From: Casuarius casuarius
Lineage: Eukaryota; Chordata; Aves; Casuariiformes; Casuariidae
Direction of reading: 5' to 3'
Length of the DNA: 64,000 nt
Assembly: GCA_003342895.1 (NCBI GenBank)
Contig: PTFA01000363.1
Coordinates: forward strand, 250,704 to 314,703
The notes under the pieces were generated by a model. That model ran no database searches. It saw only the letters and a program-made list of their open reading frames with translations, and was not told the origin of the DNA. Positions 10,921-22,620 of this stretch are shown here, piece by piece. Positions within the stretch are counted from its first letter, which is position 1. Each line of letters begins with the position of its first letter. The translations under genes and the position numbers were made by a program.

Positions 10921-13734
10921 ATAACCTTTAAGTGGCTCTTGTCACGCAGTTGTTTCTGTAGATCAGCCTGATGACCTGACAGAGAATGAGCAACTTCCCG
11001 GGGATTAATGGCAACTCAAAGACCAGGCTATGCTCTAAAACACAGAAAACTAAAGGAAAAAATAGGCCAAAAGACCCCCCCCCCCCCAAATCCCTCCGCA
11101 TGACGGGTAGCAGAAGAGGGCTGATGTAAACACTAGCAAGTTAATATACCATCGATACTTTGCCTATAAAATACGCATTCCCCTGCTTAACTTTCTTAGC
11201 TGTAAAAAAATACCAACCAAACCCTCCCAATGCCCAGTATTGCTATTTAAACTATCAATAAACCAAGCATTTAAAATGATTTTGTTTGGCTAGTAGTGTT
11301 TGTAAGCACTTCTGATGAGTCAGAATTCATTCTCCTAATGTAAAAATAAACTTATTTTTAAAAATATTCATTTTTTTGAATGATACCAGTGTAAGTACTT
11401 GAACAGATTACTAACAAAAAACGGATCAAGACTTTGTAGCACCTTTTATTATTTAATATACCATTTATTGTTAAATTCATAGCAAGATTAAAAACCTTTT
11501 AATTAAAAAACCAAAGAATTAGGCATGCAATATATTTTCAAAGGAAATGCTAGTCCATGAGAACAAAACACCACACCACCAATTCAGCTCTCTGCAAAGA
11601 GATGTCTAAAGATCCCAGCCTGCTAATGAAACCTTTTCTATTTTTGCCTGAGGAACTTGCATTCACTTTATGCAGCTTAAGAGATGATTGAGACACACAT
11701 CTAAGAAATATGATAATTATTACTTTTTATAAATGACAGAAGGCATGACTATAAGATTAGTTTTTAAAATGTCTCCAGCAATCGGAATTAGGACTAACAC
11801 CTTTATGAGGGTAGGAGGTACCTTCTCATAGCACCAGAGGCTAGGAGGCAAAGAAAGGAATTTAAAGGAAAAAAGCAGGAAAACAGCTCCTCCTTTTTGA
11901 ACTTGCAGCCGAAAAAGTTTTAGGTAATTGTAGAGCTAACAGACCATGTTTAATGTCTAAAAGGAAATTTGACAGATCAAACACAGAAGCTGTAAATTAC
12001 CAGTAATGACAGCGATCTTTTCAGTTGACTATCAGTATATAAAACCACAAACTCAGTGAACACAGTAACTCAAAGATAGGAATCTAAGGAGACTCAGTTT
12101 GTGTATTTATTTGGTTCTCTGGTATACCGTTAAGCTGGAAGAGAGAAACATGTTTGGTTTTCTCAGCAATGATATAGATATAAAAAGACATTTATGCAAG
12201 AGCTAAAACAGTGAGTGCCAAAAGATTACATTCCCCAAACTTTACAGGTACAGAGCCAGGCCCTTGGTAGTACAAAAGAGCATTTTGTGCAGGAACATGC
12301 AGCTGATGGGAACAGCGGAAGGTATTTCAGTGGAGCTACCAAAACAAGTGGAAGCAGCCCAAAGGCTGATCTCACTTGTGGTCCAATTTATGCTTCCTGT
12401 CTCATCCCAAGCCTAAAGGAAGTGTGAAACCATATATGATATCAAGATCAGCAGATCTGGGACACCTGAGTACGTGTACCACAGGGAGCATATACTGGCT
12501 TATTAACGTTATTCAAAACTTGGGATGTGACCTCAGTACTTTTGACAAAGGTTACTGGCATCATTTTTAAGCCAGGGAGTCTGCCTGGTTCACACCTGAA
12601 GATTTGTCCTGTTCAGTGACCTTACTTGGGCGTGCATCACTTGTGCGCCAAGGCGTTTCTGCTTGGAAAAGCTTTGGTGAGCGTACGACTATAGGGCTGT
12701 AGTGATACCTGCACAGTATAGCTGTTCCCCTTGCTAAAGGTGAACAAATACACAAGAGTAGGTGGCCTTTGTATCAGTATAAGTGAACTATTTTACCGTA
12801 ACTGTATAATTAAAGTGATATCATTTTATAATGTAAATTAGGCAAAAAATCAATGATAACAATACATAATTTATGCTGTAATGAAAATAATAAAAACAAG
12901 CTGTAAAATCATGTGCTGTTTCAATCACAACTGCTTCTGTTATGCTTGCCAGTGAAGTACTTCTTACAAATATTGTGCCTTCAGTGCTCAGTGTTAAAGT
13001 CTGTAAAGGAGAATCAAGACTAAAGAACAAGCAAAATTTTATTCCTTCCTCTTTTTTTCTCTCCCATGGGTGTGTTTGCAAACAGTTGTCTCTAAAATCT
13101 TCCTACGTTAACCAGAGCCACTGATTGGATTCTATATATCACATCCTTTCTAAGGCATGAATACTGTAACTTTGTTTATATATTTACCACCACGTTACAC
13201 ATCTACAAAGTCTGTATTATTCTCTAATGGAATAACATATCCCTTTTTAACGGATAGGCTAACTTCTCTCTCGCCTGTTTTCCTTGTTATAATATACACA
13301 CTGCTGTGTACAGCTTGTGGCCAATTTATTGCTGAGCAAACGGGGATGTTTTCTGCAGCCACAGGAGATAAGCATGTGCTTGGATCCCAGACTGAGGGCG
13401 AAGGATCATTACTTTTCATCCCAAATGCCTGGCATCCAGAGCGGACTGCCCAGGACTGGGTTAGGTGCCTGCCCATGGGAGAATGAGATGCCTCGGAAAG
13501 GAATTTGGAGCAGACAGCAAAGCTGAGCGGGGAGCTGTTGAAACTAGCCAAGTGAAACACTGAAGAGAAGGGTGTGCCCTGAATTCTTCTCCTTTTGCAG
13601 CTTAGGTATCTTTTTATGGCCTGCAAGGCAGTGCGTGTGTCAGACAGGGTTTCACAGCCCCAAATCCACCCCAGCTCGTTCAGGTGCTTAGCTGCTTGTT
13701 TTCAAAACCAAAGCACAATTCTATTTAAATACTG
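10921..13734. other. Unique non-coding DNA
   Basis: No gene seen. The 143-codon minus frame at 13,195-13,626 overlaps plus frames of similar length and matches nothing that I know, so it is not called. Confidence 0.7.
11075..11087. repeat. Poly-C run of 13
   Basis: Thirteen consecutive C follow AAAAGA. The plus strand run, G on the minus strand, is rare in AT-rich DNA and could be length-variable or a sequencing-error site. Confidence 0.95.
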
Positions 13735-13800
13735 TTGTAGGGTTAGACTATAAAGGACATGGGAGCCCTGGTTTAATTCCTTCCTTAGCCTGACATGTTT
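13735..13800 (+). mobile_element. Possible MIR / tRNA-derived SINE head
   Basis: A short stretch resembles the tRNA-like head of an old SINE: GTAGGGTTAGACTATAAAGG at 13,738-13,757 is A-box-like, and GAGCCCTGGTTTAATTCCTT at 13,763-13,782 is B-box-like (family form GACCTGGGTTCAATTCC), followed by CTTAGCCTGAC where the family has CTCTGCCACTGAC. The rest of the element is absent. It could instead be chance similarity; no tRNA cloverleaf can be folded from it, so it is not a tRNA gene. Confidence 0.4.
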
Positions 13801-16800
13801 CAAACCTACTTTTCACTTCCCAGAAGAACACTCCCACCCCATTACACCAGGGAAAAACAGCNGTGGAAGCGAGGATGGGGACACCAACCCCTTTCTGCTT
13901 GAACTGTGCCAATACTACAAGCAAGACAAGGTTCACAGATGGCACCGAGGAAGCAGGAATCGCTAGTCCAGTAAGGAGTTCACCTGAATTCCCATCCCTT
14001 GCCCTCATGATTACTTCTGTATTTTATTCAAGACTTGTTAGTGTAAAAGACATAATTAACAGAAAAGGTAGTTTACAGTAGTCTCTTTTTGGATAAAGTC
14101 TTCTTAAAGTATATCACCCTTTATTCTCCTATTATTATTCCCTCAGTATATGACAGTCTCTTGGGATATTTCACACTTCTTTTTAAATTCCAGGGACACA
14201 CTGCTTAACAATGACTTTCAATTAGTTCTCCATTTAATAAATAACTGCATATAATTGAATAGCTTTGTAAGTATTAAACATAGAAAATATTCATTGTTAA
14301 AATTTAAAATCTTCAGTTATATGCTTGCAGCCAATGAATGGGATTGTTCATATTAAAATAAAATTAAGGGATTATAAAATGGAGTGCTTATGTTTAGAAA
14401 TGGATCATTTGCAATTTAAGAAAAAAGATAATTTATGAAGTTCAAAATAAAATACATGATTGCATTGAGGACCTGAACAAAAGGCTTCCGCTTTCTTATC
14501 AGCATCAATGATAACATGAGTATGAATAATATGAACTGATTGAATCATTACTAACCATTTTTGCATAAATTTTTAGTTTCACTTCTCCAATATCACTTAC
14601 AATTTTATAAAAGATAAAATTATATTTCTTCTAGAAGCTATAAAGAGAAACCACAGAACTTGATCAGTGACAACTATTAAGAAGATGATACAAATGATCT
14701 CTCTAAATATAAGTTATATGTAACAAAACTCTTGGATCATATTTCCTAGCCATTGTCCTCCATGCAGAAGGCTTTCGCTTCAGTTTTGATGAAGCCAGAA
14801 CTGGGACAAAGCATTTCTTCTGCAGTCTCTCAAACTAGTCCTTATGCTCTCAAGACAGTTGGGAATTCGGGAACAAGGACTGACGTATAACCTGGGTACC
14901 AGTTTCTGTGGGAAAAGCAAGATTTGCTTGCTTTTTTGAGAAGCCATGGTTATGTGCTTAAACAGAAGCTGTCTTTCTTTCATCATGTGCTACAGGGATA
15001 TTCCCATTTATACAGAAAAGCGAGTAACATTTTGCGGGAGGACAGAAACTGTGCTGTTATGTGTGTGTGACCTAACCAGGCTGGGCATTGCGGCTGCATT
15101 GCGAACTTATTAACATAGGGAACGAGGGAAGAGTAGTCAATCCTGTGTTAATTATGGAGCCAGCAGATCGTTCAGCAGCTAATACTTCTTTTGTCTGGGA
15201 GGTGACTTGAAATGGCGACAGCAAAAGACGATTACCCTTTAAACAGTGTACAATTCTATACCTTTCAAATGTAAGCCTTAATTTAGACCAGGAAAAAGAC
15301 GAGATTAAGAGAATGTTGCATGTAAAGCATATGGATGATCAATCACTCAGAAAAAAATGTTTGATTACAAGTATTGTGTTACTTCAGTGCTCTTTGAAGG
15401 CAGATGAGATGAAATGTATGTTTAAATATGTCAAACGTGTTCGAGAAATACTTCAAACAGCTATTGCACAGGGCTGTCTTAAGGAATGGTCTCATGAGAC
15501 CAAAGCCTTGGGCCCTGATTTCACAGTGAGACACAGAGAGGCTGGACACCAGACTGCATGACTGATTCCACACATGCGCACATGGTGCCCAGGGACTGCA
15601 CCAAGGCCATTCTCCTATGTTTTCAGGCGTAAGTACTGCTTTTTCACAAAGTTATTTAACCTAGAAGGTATCTCAGCATACTGAAGGAATACGTAGAACG
15701 CAGCAGGAAGCAATGTAAAGACAGCATTTGATAACGATTTCTCCCCGTGTTTGCACAGTTATCTCTCTGACGATCATCTTTTGTGGGGTTTTCTTTAGGG
15801 GAGTCTGGTAAAAAGACAGGCTTTTGTTTTTCTGCTTTCTGATGTTTATTATTTTTGTCATGAACCAAAGGGACTACTGATGCATCTAAATCAGTAAATG
15901 AAAGTTAATGAAGGACAATGCCAATGTTGAACTGTAAACATCTGCTATAAATCTTTCAAGGATCCCTGAAAAGTAAGGGGCACAGAGACTTATCAGAGTC
16001 TCACTTGTGTGGGCATCTTCATTTGAATAAAACTAAGTGAAGCATGAAGGAAAGATTTGTGAATCAAAACTTCTATTATTATAAGGAGGAGTTTTTTCTA
16101 CTACACAAATAAAAAATGAATGATCAGTGTAAGCCAGGCTTCCTGCTTTACTCAAATGAAAACAAAAAGTTGCATGGTTATTTGATCACCTTCCAAAGGA
16201 AATTTTATATGAAAGCTCCAAATTTCTTTACAGCACACGAAAGGATAAAACAGCCCAGGTGAATACTGAGGCTTCTGGCACTCCCTGTAAAAATCACATT
16301 AACTGCCTAAGACGAAAACATTTTGCAGAGTCCTGCACAGTGATAAGGCCTGAAGATGTTGTATAGACAATCCCAGTTTACCACAAGAAAAAAAAAATCA
16401 GTATGTAAGAACTTGCAGATGACAAGGATGAAACTGATTATGGAGAGATGTTTCACAGCTCTGTTTTACCACACAAGCACTTCAGAAAGAACGCCTGATG
16501 ATCAGAATAATTGCATAAACAAATGCACGGATAATCAGTCAAGCTTACAGATAAATTACTGTGGCTTTCCTGGGGAATTCAGTTGTTTTGAAAGCTCAGA
16601 CTATGGCAGATGGCTGTAGGATGTTCTCCTTTACAGGCCTGTGCTACCAAATGTGCTGCTAAAATATAACCTAATGTTCTACCCTTCATTTAGACATGTC
16701 TACCATGGGAGCTGGATGGGATTCCCCTTCAGCAGCTAGAGGTAGTGACACAGGGTCTTATTTTCCAGAGCGCTGCCCCCATGCCTCTGGGCTCGACCCT

Positions 16801-16879
16801 ATTACTCATCATGAAACAAGCACTTCTTGGGCTTCCTCATGCTTAGCTCTTCTGTGTGACATTTTACTTCTGAACGTTG
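13801..16879. other. Unique non-coding DNA
   Basis: Contains one unresolved base (13,862), a conserved-element-like block at 14,160-14,560, and a weak reverse MIR-like phrase near 15,518-15,540 (CACAGTGAGACACAGAGAGG) that is too short to call. Confidence 0.68.
14160..14560. other. AT-rich segment resembling a conserved non-coding element
   Basis: About 400 bases of low-CpG, repeat-free sequence dense in TAAT/ATTA cores, with CAGCCAATGAATGGGATTG near 14,328 (CCAAT-like) and TGATTGAATCATTACTAACC near 14,537. Stops occur in all frames, so it is not coding. Enhancer function is inference. Confidence 0.25.
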
Positions 16880-17022
16880 CTTCCCCGTTGCCCCGCTGTA
16901 CGCGTGTGGTTTTATGCAGAGCCGCTCATGGGTACTGCCGCCGTCTCGTGGAACAGCCTTTGCAGGAGCTCACGGAGCGGTGCTGCGGGACCTGGGAGGC
17001 TCTGGCCTGGAGGACTCCCTAG
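16880..17022. promoter_or_regulatory. Small CpG-rich block
   Basis: About 11 CpGs fall within roughly 145 bases, including ACGCGT and GCCGCCG, against an AT-rich background. It lies some 230 bases before a larger CpG-rich block and may be part of the same element. An open frame on plus (16,696-17,022) crosses it but shows no domain or codon signal that I recognise. It might be a promoter-proximal element or merely GC drift caused by biased gene conversion, which is strong in birds. Confidence 0.35.
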
Positions 17023-17254
17023 CGGATGCACTTCCCACTACTTTCTGTGTACTATAGTTCTGAAACTATAGCCCAGCTGGGTAATTTTCTTTTCAGAAGC
17101 CTTCACTGAGAGCTTTTTCAACTATAAAAATTCACCCCTTCCTGGAACTTGTCAAGGCATTAGCTTCTTAAAAGATAGTTTTCAAAACAACTATTTAAAA
17201 AGGCCCATGTAGATATTGCTGTGGCCAGTGTCACCCCTTTGCATGAAGGTGCAG

Positions 17255-17525
17255 GGAGTCGGAGTTTCGCCCCATGGCGCAGCAGGACTGACCGTGTCGG
17301 CGCGGGCAGGCACGGACACGTAGCGGTGCAGAGCCCGGCAGCCTCCAGAGGGCTCGCAGGTCTCTCCTGCCCCGCGGTGCCCATCGCCCTCAGTGGCCCT
17401 GGGATGGGGAAGGGCCGTGTGTCCTTGGGTCCCCTCCTCTGCGCTGCCAAGGGGGTGGCTGGGCTGGGACAGGCCCCAGGGAGGCACCACTCGCCCCGAG
17501 CTACTGAGCCCCGGCCAGTGCGTTA
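17255..17525. promoter_or_regulatory. CpG-island-like block 2
   Basis: The most GC-rich interval of the window. By hand it holds about 21 CpGs in 270 bases, with GTCGGCGCGGGC near 17,296 and CCCGCGG near 17,371, and an observed/expected ratio of roughly 0.7. Open frames on both strands (17,221-17,526 plus; 17,160-17,490 minus in two frames) overlap one another, as expected from stop-poor GC-rich DNA, and none looks like a known protein. The flanks return to AT-rich sequence within about 50 bases on each side. A promoter of an unannotated transcript is possible; a GC-biased-conversion hotspot is the main alternative. Confidence 0.45.
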
Positions 17526-17953
17526 GGGCTCACTATGCTCTCCCCTGCTTACTCCGGATTTTTTATTGCTTTCGCCACAATGTTCAGCTAAGCAGAGACT
17601 GCAGTGAAATTTTTGGTGTGAATTTGTGGACTTTATTTCTTTCTCTGAGCATTCTGTTCTTTAGAAAGGTGATGTAAAAACATTCTGTATGCATTTAATC
17701 CTTTTTTTGGAATAGTACTTATTAATCTTAAGAACAACTGCACTGAACTTCCTCATCACTGTTTTCTTTTATAGACAGCGTGCCACACCAAGATGTAATT
17801 TGTTTTTTTTATACATATATATTTTCCCATAACTTTTTTAGTGTAATGCTCAATAAATATTTAAATGCCAGCATGAAGTGGATTATTGTTAACATGTTGC
17901 AGGAAAATTGCACAGTGCTAAAGCTTGCAATAAAAATAAGCAGAACGCCCACT

Positions 17954-17982
17954 GTTAATACACTGTAGTTAAGTGTATTAGC
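17954..17982. repeat. Hairpin, 11-bp stem
   Basis: GTTAATACACT and AGTGTATTAGC pair (one G-T wobble on the transcript) around a 7-base loop GTAGTTA. It is too short for a pre-microRNA and no known mature sequence is present. Confidence 0.85.
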
Positions 17983-18690
17983 TGTTTTCAAAAGCATTAA
18001 CTCCCACACAAATAGCAATGCTATTTTGTCCAATATATTATTATCAGACAGTGAAAATCAGTTGGGGACTATCTAAAGCCTTTATGCCCATATGTATTAA
18101 AACAAAATTGTTTCACGAATTAGGAAATTGTGTGGGGACAGCACTTGAGACAGCACTTTACTAGGTGTAAACAAATAATAACAATAAAAAATTATGAAAT
18201 TACACACTAGTCTTACAAATGACTCTTCTCTGTTCCCAACCTGATATTCAAAACCACTGAAAAAAATTTTTTTTCCCCCACCTCTCTCTTTTTATTGCAT
18301 TTTCTGTCTCATTAGCTGGTGAGACTTCATAAATTCCGAGCTCTTGTACTTTTCCTTTCACTGAAGTAAGAAAACTAATATTGGATAAAAATGATGTACA
18401 AAAAGAAGCAATTACTAATGATCTTTATGTGGCAGTGGAAGCCCTTCATGAAGGTGCTGATTATCCTTTTGTTTCTACTTCCTGTTCGTGTATCTCAACA
18501 GCGGCATCATGAAAATAATAATAATTTGCACCCAGATTCTCAAAGTGGCTTGCAAATATTAATTAATTGCAAACCTAATTAAGCCTTTGAGACAGATTTT
18601 ATACTCCTGTTGTGCTCTGGAAACCTACGTGCGTCTCTCCTTAAAGCATATTTCTTCTCCTTATGGGCCTATTCAAAACCCTGTAAAGTT

Positions 18691-18761
18691 AAGGAAAAAA
18701 AGAATTAAAGGTTGGGGGGAAGGGGGAAAAGGTGAAGAGGGAAGAGTGAGAGAAAGAGAAT
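18691..18761. repeat. Purine-rich low-complexity tract
   Basis: Seventy bases of almost pure A/G on the plus strand with GGGGGGAAGGGGGAAAAGG at 18,714-18,732. Such tracts can form triplex DNA and are common slippage products. Confidence 0.9.
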
Positions 18762-19130
18762 GCCCTTCTTTTATTAGGCATTGCACTAGGCTCTAACTAC
18801 CTAAAACAGCAAAAAATGCTGTATTTTCAGAGCATTTTCTGTTGGTAATGGTAGTAGAGACAACTATGTTTTGTCCTAAGGTGGTGTTGTGTGACAAATA
18901 GTAAAAACACGACTAAAAGGGTAAAACTGTCAAACTGTGTCTTAATTTTACACATTCTCAGATGATGACCATCATCTGAATGCCAGTATGCTTCACATCT
19001 GGCTGTAGTTTTGGGGTTCAGACAATGCACTGAGCTGCAGTGGTGTGCTGTCTTATAGCAAGGGTAAATCCTGTCACATATCCTTCCTGGTGCTAAACTG
19101 TCACAGGTTCAAATAACAACTTTTCAACTT

Positions 19131-19145
19131 AAAAAAAAAAAAAAA
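19131..19145. repeat. Poly-A run of 15
   Basis: Fifteen A in a row after TTTTCAACTT. No element body that would make this a retroposon tail is recognisable upstream. Confidence 0.95.
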
Positions 19146-19929
19146 TCCTTGAAAAAGCATCCTCTAGGGAGAAGCTACTAAAGGTTTCTCTTTCATTTGG
19201 GAAAGCAGAGTTTGGTAAAAAGGCAGGATGTCTGTCCCTTAGAATAACTATTGCAAGAAACACTTTCTTTTCCACCTCTTTTTGTTATGGTGCTCTTATT
19301 TCTTTTTCAGAAAATCCCTCATCACTGTGGTGGATCAAAATGCAGATAATACTGCTGGTTATCTTTTTCCCCACTTTAACATCATAGATAGAGTTAGGTA
19401 ATTCCATCCTGCAAGCACTGTCCTTCTGACTTCAAAAATTAGGAAAGAATCATTTCAGTCCCATAAAAGCTACCGTTTAAGTCCCATCCTGCTACAGTAA
19501 GAGCAAGCAGAACAACAGGCCAATTAGAGACAGTAAAAGAATTAGCTTCAAATCCCTGATCACCACCAAAATATCTGTTTGTCTTAATGGAAATACACAT
19601 GCTTTCATAACATATATGGTTTAGCAAAGGGAAAAACAAAAATTGTGCAGTCTTCCAGATGTCCTACGAAAATGAAATATTCCCTCTAATACAGCCTAAT
19701 ACATAGGCTGATGAAGAGCACCACAGGGACTAGAAGTCAAGCCATCACTGCAGGAGTGCAGAAAATTCAGGTAAAGCCGTGAGGACAAGTGTAAGACATT
19801 TTCTTTAAAGCAGAAATCATTAAGAAGTGTTTGAAATCCTCAGATTTGACTAGTAGAAGGCTAAAACATCAATAACTCTTTGAAAATCTCAACCTTATTT
19901 CTTTAATTCTTTTCATGAGATTTTTCCTC

Positions 19930-19960
19930 TTTTTTTTTTTTTTTTTACCTCATAGCCTTA
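19930..19960 (+). other. Poly-T run with acceptor-like end
   Basis: Seventeen T (19,930-19,946) are followed by ACCTCATAG at 19,947-19,955, so the whole has the layout of a 3' splice site. The sequence after the AG stays open in one frame for only 17 codons, and no partner donor or known peptide is seen. A plain T-run is the likelier reading. Confidence 0.15.
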
Positions 19961-22454
19961 AAAGACATTGAGTGGCATTCAGAAGGATTTACAAATAATC
20001 TAATCAATTAATTATTCCAAAAGCACACTACATAATGAGTATCTGAGCTTTAAACTGAAAGCAGCTGCTCTTATTTTTCGGTCAAATTTACTAATTTGGC
20101 TTACTTATTTTGTTTCTGAGAAGAGTAGTTGAACAGATGACAGTGGTTCTGTTCGTACTAGCATTTTCACGTTTGCAATACAAAACTATGGATAATGTTT
20201 TGGAGGTGAAATTCATAAGACATGAAATACCTGAATGCACTGAAGAATTTAATAAGATGATACTGTATTAATAAAAGATAAAACAAAAGCAACTTGTAGC
20301 TTTCTAACCCAATTATTCCATAAATCTTTAAACCAAATTTTTATTAAAAAACAACCTACAGATTTATAAAGCAGAACTTATTCCGTTAAGAAACTGAATG
20401 ACTGAGATATGAAACTGTATAAAAGTCTTGCAGGAAGGGAGTTGGAATATGCTGGCAATGATCTCTGGAGCAGCAGATGGCAGGAGAAACTCTATCTCTT
20501 ACCTTTATTCACCATATGCCATTCAACTGATTAAAGTATATTTATGTAGTAAAAAATAATATAAAACAACACATGGAAGTACAGCTCTTTAGTGTATATC
20601 GTCTATCCCACTAAATTTTTAGTGTTCTGGAGACCCATCTGCAAATCTCATGCATTTTTGTGTAGGTTTCCTCTCCCTGCATGAACTTGCTTTATGTTTC
20701 TGCACCCCTGCAAAACAATACATTCTCAAAAATGTTAAAGCTGTGATCTCCATATCTCGTTGAGTAAACATTGCTGATTTTAGCAAAGGAAGGCAGACCT
20801 GCAGAAAGTATCTAGGCACTTTAGATGGTCTGGGTAATCCAACAGGTGGCAAGCTCCTTTCTCGGTGAGAATCAGCAGTGCCATACGGCGCCAGAAGGAT
20901 ACTACTGCATCTTTCATTCAAAAATGAGTTTTATCTCTTTTGACTGGATTTGATTTCTGCAGGGTGCGTATCAGAGCAGCTCTCCATACATCTCATACCC
21001 CCTTACCCAGTGACTTCATTCGTCTTCCCTGTCTCCTCCAAATACTGGCCTTGGCCTTCCCCTCTTTCCTAGCTGCCGGGAATGGAGCAGGAAACGGATA
21101 GGCGTTCCTGCCCCAGGCCAAAGCTGCAGGCCGTGTGGTGTGCCGCAACTTGCCTCAATCAACACACACCCACTTATTCCACTGAAGTCTGCCGAGCCCG
21201 AGAGGTGGTTCAATACGTTCCTGTTGCTGCTGCCTTAGAGCTCCACGCCGGGACGTGGACTAGGCACACTGGCCCTGGTAACAGTCCTCCCCGGTAGAGC
21301 TTTTATTTGTAACAACTGCAATACTAAATCAGAAACTGAGTGGCCTGTAGATCTCAGGTGAAGATTAATTTGCTTTACTCTGATTTGATTTTGTCATTTC
21401 CCCACATGAGGTGAGGGACAGTCTTCATCTCGCTATTGAAAACTCCACTATGTCACTTATAACCCTGAGATAACTGGGCTAAATTAAAGCAGCCTGGTAG
21501 TTAGAATGAATATAGGAAGATTAAGAAAAAAACAGAGACCACCAGGGCTAATGCAAGTGAAAGGCAGTGGGCCATAAAAAGTGTGGGAGAAAGACATCAG
21601 ATATCCATCCAGGCGATTCTATTTAAACCGGGCAAAACCTTGCTTTCAAATAAATGAGCTAAGATTTCTCTGCAAAACTGACAGGATCAGCAAACTGGGA
21701 ACAACTGGTTCCAGTGATTGCACCGGCCGAGACGTCCTCCTGTTGACTTCTGCAGGGATTTCCCACCTGCAGCAGTTGACAGTCGCACTCCATTGTTAAA
21801 AACTCCTCCTAGCTGCTTCAGGCCATTATTCTTTGTCTAGCTATCTTCCCAGGCTCTGAATAATTCCTTCCTTCATCTATACTGTTACCTTGAAAGTAGT
21901 TATAGATGATAATTGGGTCCCTTCCTTCCGTCCTACTGAGTTTTCTCTAGTCTCTAAGACTGTCTTACCATTTGTTATATTATCCTACCCTTCAGTCGCA
22001 TTCTTATTTAAACAAAATGCAGCCTCAGAAATAAAGACAATCAGAACCACATAATACTTCCGATGCTGCAGTATCTAATAATGTGAAATATACATTTATA
22101 AACTGCGGAAAATAAATTCCAAAACAAGAAAGTGAAATAAAATATCTGTCTCACTACATTCAAAAGATTCTCTGAATGGAATCACTGAATATTCATTACA
22201 CAGTTTGAAATTTCAGTTAGACAAAGTCACGAGAATAGATAAAGAACAGAACAACAAAGATTTTAATAATGTTCAGCGATCAACTCAGCACAGCTTCTGC
22301 TAGGTATTAAATCAGTAAAGGGATTTTTATAAAATATTCCAAATCACTTAAACATACAATTGAAATGCTCAATCAGGATGCGTTGCCTGAATGTCTCAAA
22401 AAATACAGACTGTTTGAACTTATATACAGATCTTGTTTTTTCATTTCAAAATTT

Positions 22455-22490
22455 TATTCATTCTCCTTCCTTTATGACTACAGGTAATAA
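22455..22490 (+). other. Recursive-splice-like junction (plus strand)
   Basis: A tract TTCTCCTTCCTTTATGACTA is followed by CAG at 22,481-22,483 and GTAATA at 22,484. The acceptor is fair; the donor half is weaker than consensus (GTAATA in place of GTAAGT). Candidate zero-length exon only. Confidence 0.17.
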
Positions 22491-22499
22491 ACTAGACTT

Positions 22500-22620
22500 T
22501 TATTTTAGCTAGCCCCAGATTAAATGTGGAGTATCTTCATTGCAAATTGCAAATTAAAATTGCAGCCTAAATTACTCTGATTAAAGGAAAAAAAAGTATG
22601 ATAATTATTTTTTTAGGGAC
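22500..22620. other. AT-rich segment with repeated POU-like words
   Basis: The 9-bp word ATTGCAAAT-like occurs in tandem near 22,539-22,556 (ATTGCAAATTGCAAATTAAA), followed by ATTGCAGCC and CTGATTAAAGG. The doubled word resembles POU/octamer half-sites. It directly follows a splice-like junction at 22,483. Regulatory function is inferred. Confidence 0.22.

Larger units (their letters stand above)
17526..22454. other. Unique non-coding DNA
   Basis: AT-rich apart from a mildly GC-rich patch at about 21,040-21,300. Only short unrecognised frames. Listed hairpin and low-complexity tracts account for the visible structure. Confidence 0.7.

Noticed and set aside
13195..13626. 143-codon minus frame
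   Set aside because: Overlaps two plus frames of similar quality; no domain, no splice context, chance length in 64 kb.
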